Shown in pieces: positions 53,563 through 57,252 of a stretch of 57,252 nucleotides of DNA. Position 1 is the stretch's first letter. Every line of letters begins with the position of its first letter. A program made the translations under genes and the position numbers. This DNA is from Arthrobacter sp. SDTb3-6 (GTDB lineage Bacteria; Actinomycetota; Actinomycetes; Actinomycetales; Micrococcaceae): NCBI RefSeq assembly GCF_013376095.1, contig NZ_JAAMFN010000028.1:1-57252 (forward strand). The letters run 5' to 3'. A model generated the notes under the pieces. That model searched no databases. It was not told the DNA's origin and was given only the letters and a program-made list of their open reading frames with translations.

Positions 53563-54972
53563 CTACCGCGTCCGCACCACTTCACCGGCCGAGCGGTGCA
53601 TGAGCAGCGCTTCCGCCACGGGGTAGAGCATCATGACGGCAAGGACGGCAAACGTCCACTGGAAGCCGGCCACCGGTGCGGCGCCTGCCAGCAGCACGTC
53701 GGCGGCCCGCAGGATCAGGGCCCCCACGGCCACGCCCAGTCCGGTGGCAACCTGGGCGATGGTCGAGGACAGCGTGTTGGCCCCGGACATCCGGGCCTTG
53801 GGCACGTCCGCGAACTGCAGCGTGTTGTAGGCGCTGAAGCCGATGGAGCGCAGCACGCCGCTGGCAAACAGCACCGCCGCGACCACGGCCAGCGGCGTCC
53901 CCGGCCGCAGCAGCGCGCACGCGCCCAGCACCGCGGCACCGCCGCCGTTGCTGAGCAGGAGCACAGTGCGGAATCCAAACCGCCGGATCAGCGGCGAGGT
54001 GGCCGGCTTGACCAGCACGTTCCCGGCAAACACGGCCATGGTCATCAGCCCGGCCCCAAACGCGGTCCAGCCAAAGCCGACCATGAACATCAGCGGCAGC
54101 AAAAACGGCACGGCGTTGATGACCAGCCGGTACAACGCCCCGCCGCCGTTTCCCACCCGGAAGGTGGGGATCCGCAGCGCCCGCAGGTCCAGCAGCGGAT
54201 GCCGGGACCGCTTGAACCACCACAGCGCGGCCGCCCCGCCGGCCAGGGCCAGCAGCAGCCACAGTGCGACGCCGGCCCACGGGGTGGGCGCCGACCCCAC
54301 CAGTTCCAGCCCGATCACCAGGGCGGCCAGCGCCACGCCGCACAGCACAAAGCCCAGCCAGTCCGGCGGCGGCACCTTGTGTGCGCGGAGGTCAGGCACC
54401 ACCCGCAGGGCCACGATGAAGGCGATGGCACCCAGCGGGACGTTGATCAGGAAGATCCAGTGCCAGCTGGCATAGGTGGTCAACAGCCCGCCCAGCGCGG
54501 GGGCGATCACGGGCGCCACGAGGGCCGGCCACGTCAGGTAGGCGATCGCCTCGAGGAATTCCTTCCTGTCGGCGTCCCGCAGCACCACCAGCCGGCCCAC
54601 CGGCACCATCATCGCCCCTCCCATGCCCTGCAGCATCCGGGCGGCACAGAGGGCGGTGAGGCTGGGGCTGAGCGCGCACAGCAGGGACGCGACGGCAAAG
54701 ACGGCGATGGCCGCCGTAAACACCTTCCGGGCGCCGAAGCGTTCGGCCAGCCAGCCGCTGATGGGGATGCCCACCGCCAGGGTGATCAGGTAGCTGGTCA
54801 TGGCCAGGTTGATGTCCACGGGGCGCACGTGCAGGTCCGCGGCCATGCCGGCGGCGGCCGTGGCAATGATGGTGCCGTCAAGGATCTCCATGAAGTAGGT
54901 CCCGGCGACCAAGAGCGCCAGGGCGCGGCTGAAGGAGCTCGTGCCGGCCGACGTCGTACTGGTGATTCCCAC
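53563..54972 (-). CDS. MFS exporter, DHA2 (EmrB/QacA) type
   Basis: A 469-residue multidrug-type major facilitator with 14 predicted helices. Features: LVAGTYFMEILDGTIIATAAAGMAADL (first helix, DHA2 signature with the acidic residue), GWLAERFGARKVFTAAIAVFAVAS (loop 2-3 motif), and CAARMLQGMGGAMMVPVGRLVVLR (motif C region). GTG 54972 lies six bases after TAGGCT, so the message may be leaderless. Substrate unknown. Confidence 0.92.
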   Translation of the reverse strand: MGITSTTSAGTSSFSRALALLVAGTYFMEILDGTIIATAAAGMAADLHVRPVDINLAMTSYLITLAVGIPISGWLAERFGARKVFTAAIAVFAVASLLCALSPSLTALCAARMLQGMGGAMMVPVGRLVVLRDADRKEFLEAIAYLTWPALVAPVIAPALGGLLTTYASWHWIFLINVPLGAIAFIVALRVVPDLRAHKVPPPDWLGFVLCGVALAALVIGLELVGSAPTPWAGVALWLLLALAGGAAALWWFKRSRHPLLDLRALRIPTFRVGNGGGALYRLVINAVPFLLPLMFMVGFGWTAFGAGLMTMAVFAGNVLVKPATSPLIRRFGFRTVLLLSNGGGAAVLGACALLRPGTPLAVVAAVLFASGVLRSIGFSAYNTLQFADVPKARMSGANTLSSTIAQVATGLGVAVGALILRAADVLLAGAAPVAGFQWTFAVLAVMMLYPVAEALLMHRSAGEVVRTR

Positions 54973-54984
54973 CGCACAAGCCTA
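54973..54984 (-). promoter_or_regulatory. -10 box for the DHA2 MFS gene, leaderless
   Basis: TAGGCT, six bases (TGTGCG), then GTG at 54972 on the minus strand. Confidence 0.4.
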
Positions 54985-55100
54985 GCGGCCGAGGGGCCCC
55001 CCGCGAGCGGAGCGAGCGGCGGGGAGGGCGCGACGGCGCTACCGGGCAAGCGGCCCCGCACGGTCTGCGGTGCCAGCACCCCGAAGCCGGCCGGCCCCAA

Positions 55101-55124
55101 GGGACGTGAGGCAACTCACGTCCC
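55101..55124. other. 10-bp hairpin with GCAA tetraloop
   Basis: GGGACGTGAG (55101-55110) pairs perfectly with CTCACGTCCC (55115-55124) around GCAA, a GNRA tetraloop when read on plus. It lies 77 bases before the nitroreductase start. It has no T-tract, so a leader RNA element or protein site is more likely than a terminator. Confidence 0.5.
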
Positions 55125-55200
55125 CCTCGGGAAACAATTGCGTGCCTTTTGACGCTGAGAAGGTACGGAACCACAACCCCCGAAACAGAAAGCTGGGCCC

Positions 55201-55830
55201 GTGAGCGTTGACATCGCATCGGAAATCAATCTGCAGGATGAGCTGATCTTGGACGCGGGCGCCGCGGCGGCCCTGTTCCTGGAGGCCCGCACGGCCAACA
55301 GCTGGGCCGAGGATGAAATCCCCGCCGAAACGCTCGAAGCCGTCTACGCGCTGACCCGCATGGCGCCGACTGCGATGAACATCCAGCCGCTGCGCGTGCT
55401 GTGGGTGCGTTCGGCCGAGGCCCGTGAGCGGCTGGTTGCCCACATGGCCGACGGCAACAAGGCCAAGACCCTGACGGCACCCGTGGTGGCCGTGCTCAGC
55501 TACGACACCGACTGGCACGAACTCCTGCCCACCACGGCCCCGCACGCCGCCGGCATGGTGCCCACCTTCGCCGCCAACGACGCCCTGCGCCAGGGCATGG
55601 CCGCCAACAACGCGCACATCCAGGCCGGCTTCTTCATCGTGGCCGCCCGCGCTGCAGGGCTGGCCGCCGGCCCCATGACCGGCTTTGACGCTGCCGGCGT
55701 CGATGCCGAATTCAATGAAGGCTCCTCACGCAAGGCCTTCATGGTGGTCAACCTGGGCAAGCCGAACGGCATGGTGGACCGTGCCCGCCTGCACCGCCTG
55801 GAGTTCGACGCCGCCACCGCCACCGTCTGA
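55201..55830 (+). CDS. Nitroreductase family, malonic semialdehyde reductase-like (RutE/HadB type)
   Basis: A 209-residue FMN flavoprotein. Blocks typical of RutE-like nitroreductases are present: [20 protein letters not shown] (arginine for FMN phosphate), [46 protein letters not shown] and [12 protein letters not shown]. RutE reduces 3-oxopropanoate in pyrimidine breakdown, but no other rut genes are here, so the call is family-level. GTG 55201 is the only sensible start. It is divergent from the MFS gene. Confidence 0.88.
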   Translation: MSVDIASEINLQDELILDAGAAAALFLEARTANSWAEDEIPAETLEAVYALTRMAPTAMNIQPLRVLWVRSAEARERLVAHMADGNKAKTLTAPVVAVLSYDTDWHELLPTTAPHAAGMVPTFAANDALRQGMAANNAHIQAGFFIVAARAAGLAAGPMTGFDAAGVDAEFNEGSSRKAFMVVNLGKPNGMVDRARLHRLEFDAATATV

Positions 55831-55895
55831 CGCCCGGGACCCGGGGGCCGGGTCGGAGCCGCTTCCGTGCCCTGCCCGTCCCGGCGGCCCCGGAC

Positions 55896-55907
55896 TACAC
55901 TGGCCGC
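55896..55907 (+). promoter_or_regulatory. -10 box for mdh, leaderless
   Basis: TACACT (55896-55901), six bases (GGCCGC), then ATG at 55908; no ribosome site. Confidence 0.45.
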
Positions 55908-56900
55908 ATGGACACCCTTTCAGCCCCCGTCACGGTCACCGTCACCGGCGCTGCCGGCCAGATCGGCTACGCACTCCTGTTCCGCATCGCCTCCGGCGCC
56001 ATGCTGGGTCCGAACGTGCCGGTGAAGCTGAGGCTGCTGGAGATCCCCGCCGCCGTCAAGGCCGCCGAGGGCACGGTGCTGGAATTGCTCGATTGCGCGT
56101 TTCCGCTGGTGGCCGGACTGGACGTCTTTGACGACCCCGCCAAGGCGTTCGACGGCGCCGGCATCGGCCTGCTGGTGGGCGCCAGGCCGCGCGGGCCGGG
56201 CATGGAGCGGGCCGACCTCCTCTCCGCCAACGGAGGCATCTTCTCCGTCCAGGGCCGGGCCATCAACGACGGCGCTGCGGACGGCTTCCGGGCGGTGGTG
56301 GTGGGGAACCCGGCCAACACCAATGCGCTGATCGCGGCATCGCACGCCCCGAACGTCCCGGCGTCGAGTTTCACCGCCATGACACGGCTGGACCACGACC
56401 GTGCCGTGGCCCAGCTCGCCGCCAAGACCGGTTCGGGGGTGGGCGGCATCCGCAGGCTGGCCGTCTGGGGCAACCACTCGGCGTCCCAGTACCCGGACAT
56501 CACCCACGCCACCGTGGACGGGGTGCCGGCCGTCGACCTGGTGGACCGGACGTGGATCGCGGACGAGTTCATCCCCCGCGTGGCCCGGCGCGGGGCCGAG
56601 GTCATCGCCGCCCGCGGCGCGTCGTCCGCGGCATCGGCCGCCAACGCCGCCATCCGGCACATGCGCCTGTGGGTGCAGGGGACCCCGGACGGCGACTGGA
56701 CCAGCATGGCCGTGCCGTCCGACGGCTCCTACGGCGTGCCCGAGGGACTGGTCAGCTCCTTCCCCGTCACCACCTCCGGCGGGGACTACAGCATTGTGCA
56801 GGGGCTGGAGGTCGACGCTTTCTCACGGTCCCGGATCGAGGCCAGCGTGGCGGAACTGGCCGGCGAGCGCGACGCCGTGCGGGGCCTGGGCCTGATCTAG
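55908..56900 (+). CDS. mdh: Malate dehydrogenase
   Basis: A 330-residue NAD-dependent malate dehydrogenase of the cytosolic-like actinobacterial type. The Rossmann start is [21 protein letters not shown], then [19 protein letters not shown] (substrate arginine) and [11 protein letters not shown] with the catalytic histidine. It turns malate into oxaloacetate, which citrate synthase (other end of the window) uses. ATG 55908 has TACACT six bases upstream. Its last four bases overlap the small membrane protein gene. Confidence 0.96.
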   Translation: MDTLSAPVTVTVTGAAGQIGYALLFRIASGAMLGPNVPVKLRLLEIPAAVKAAEGTVLELLDCAFPLVAGLDVFDDPAKAFDGAGIGLLVGARPRGPGMERADLLSANGGIFSVQGRAINDGAADGFRAVVVGNPANTNALIAASHAPNVPASSFTAMTRLDHDRAVAQLAAKTGSGVGGIRRLAVWGNHSASQYPDITHATVDGVPAVDLVDRTWIADEFIPRVARRGAEVIAARGASSAASAANAAIRHMRLWVQGTPDGDWTSMAVPSDGSYGVPEGLVSSFPVTTSGGDYSIVQGLEVDAFSRSRIEASVAELAGERDAVRGLGLI

Positions 56901-57127
56901 CGTCCGGGCTGCTTCCTGCGGCCCTTGGCAAAGTAGGCGATGGGCCCGGCAAAATTAATGAACGACGCCGCCACCCAGGCGGCCTTGGGGCCGTTGACTT
57001 GCTGCCGCGTGCGTCCGGAAAGGTCGCGCAGCGCCGCGAGCTGCAGGGCCAGCTGCAGCACCCCGGCCACCACGATGGCGCGCTTCCTGCCCCGGCTGAG
57101 GTCCTTCCACTGCTGCCTGGCTGCCAT
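56897..57127 (-). CDS. Small membrane protein, unknown function
   Basis: A 76-residue protein with a basic N-terminus ([17 protein letters not shown]) and two hydrophobic segments ([16 protein letters not shown] and [18 protein letters not shown]) and a basic tail. It resembles the small membrane proteins related to the PLDc_N domain ([32 protein letters not shown]) often seen in actinobacteria. No function is known. ATG 57127 has AAGGAG six bases before it. Convergent with mdh. A 17-bp tandem repeat lies just upstream. Confidence 0.7.
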   Translation of the reverse strand: MAARQQWKDLSRGRKRAIVVAGVLQLALQLAALRDLSGRTRQQVNGPKAAWVAASFINFAGPIAYFAKGRRKQPGR

Positions 57128-57139
57128 GTCCCGCTCCTT

Positions 57140-57252
57140 CACTGCCTTCATTTAGACACTGCCTTCATTTAGACACTGCCTTTATTTGAACACTGCCTTC
57201 ATTTAGACACTGCCTTCATTTAGACACTGCCTTCATTTAGACACTGCCTTCA
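57140..57252. repeat. 17-bp tandem repeat, at least six units, running off the window
   Basis: Unit CACTGCCTTCATTTAGA repeats from 57140; unit 3 (57174-57190) has three changes, and a partial seventh unit reaches the window end. On the minus strand each unit carries ATGAAGGCAGTG and TCTAA, so starts and stops of mini-frames overlap. It ends 13 bases before the small membrane protein start. Confidence 0.95.

Noticed and set aside
57140-57252. CRISPR-like array at the window end
   Set aside because: 17-base units without spacers; a simple tandem repeat.

Overview
The window is high-GC DNA with actinobacterial gene content, most like Arthrobacter and related Micrococcaceae. The pointers are mycothiol genes (mshB and mycothiol-type DinB), the MSMEG_4193/DUF3090/SCO1664 trio, a BioQ-type biotin regulator, a fdxA-dapC pair, and many genes with a TANNNT -10 box about 6 nt before the start codon, as expected for leaderless mRNAs. 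No rRNA, tRNA, CRISPR array, integrase or complete insertion sequence was seen.

Layout. 0-5 kb (mostly minus): small membrane protein, citrate synthase, dapC, fdxA, a short SH3-like protein, a membrane protein and mshB. 5.2-10.8 kb: a dipeptide/oligopeptide ABC transporter operon (SBP, two permeases, fused double ATPase) with a terminator just after the SBP gene. 11-15 kb: typA and a second peptide-type SBP. 15.3-18.1 kb: small enzymes (DinB, VOC, DUF1877, ICMT-like, hexapeptide acetyltransferase). 18.1-26.2 kb: a disturbed stretch with a broken amidohydrolase, decayed LysR and SnoaL-like genes, RidA, the MSMEG_4193/DUF3090/SCO1664 operon, DUF1801, a DHFR-like protein, and a 1.5-kb cassette (higB-higA-alpha/beta hydrolase) bounded by a 33-bp direct repeat that is the 3' end of ychF.

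26.2-33.5 kb: core genes ychF, rmuC, ispH, a membrane protein, xseA, xseB and an alanine-type aminotransferase. 33.6-39.8 kb: orphan OpuAC-type SBP, GH35 beta-galactosidase with a divergent LacI regulator, and a BadF-type sugar kinase divergent from a nitronate monooxygenase, the last two sharing a 17-bp promoter. 39.8-46 kb: LysR/MFS pair, two AsnC regulators, an MFS exporter, a 14-bp tandem repeat array and CorA. 46-52.2 kb: a biotin operon bioB-bioA-bioF-P450-bioD facing a TetR (BioQ-like) regulator, with a palindromic operator over the bioB start. 52.2-57.2 kb: a GNAT-AAA+ fusion protein, a DHA2 MFS, a RutE-like nitroreductase, malate dehydrogenase and a small membrane protein preceded by a 17-bp tandem repeat that runs off the window.

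The most noteworthy items are the P450 inside the biotin operon (heme cysteine motif intact, ExxR motif apparently missing), the ychF-tail direct repeat around a toxin-antitoxin-hydrolase cassette, the overlapping divergent leaderless promoters at 38.74 kb, the two VNTR-like arrays, and the GNAT-AAA+ fusion. All functions are inferred from sequence recognition; no database search was run.
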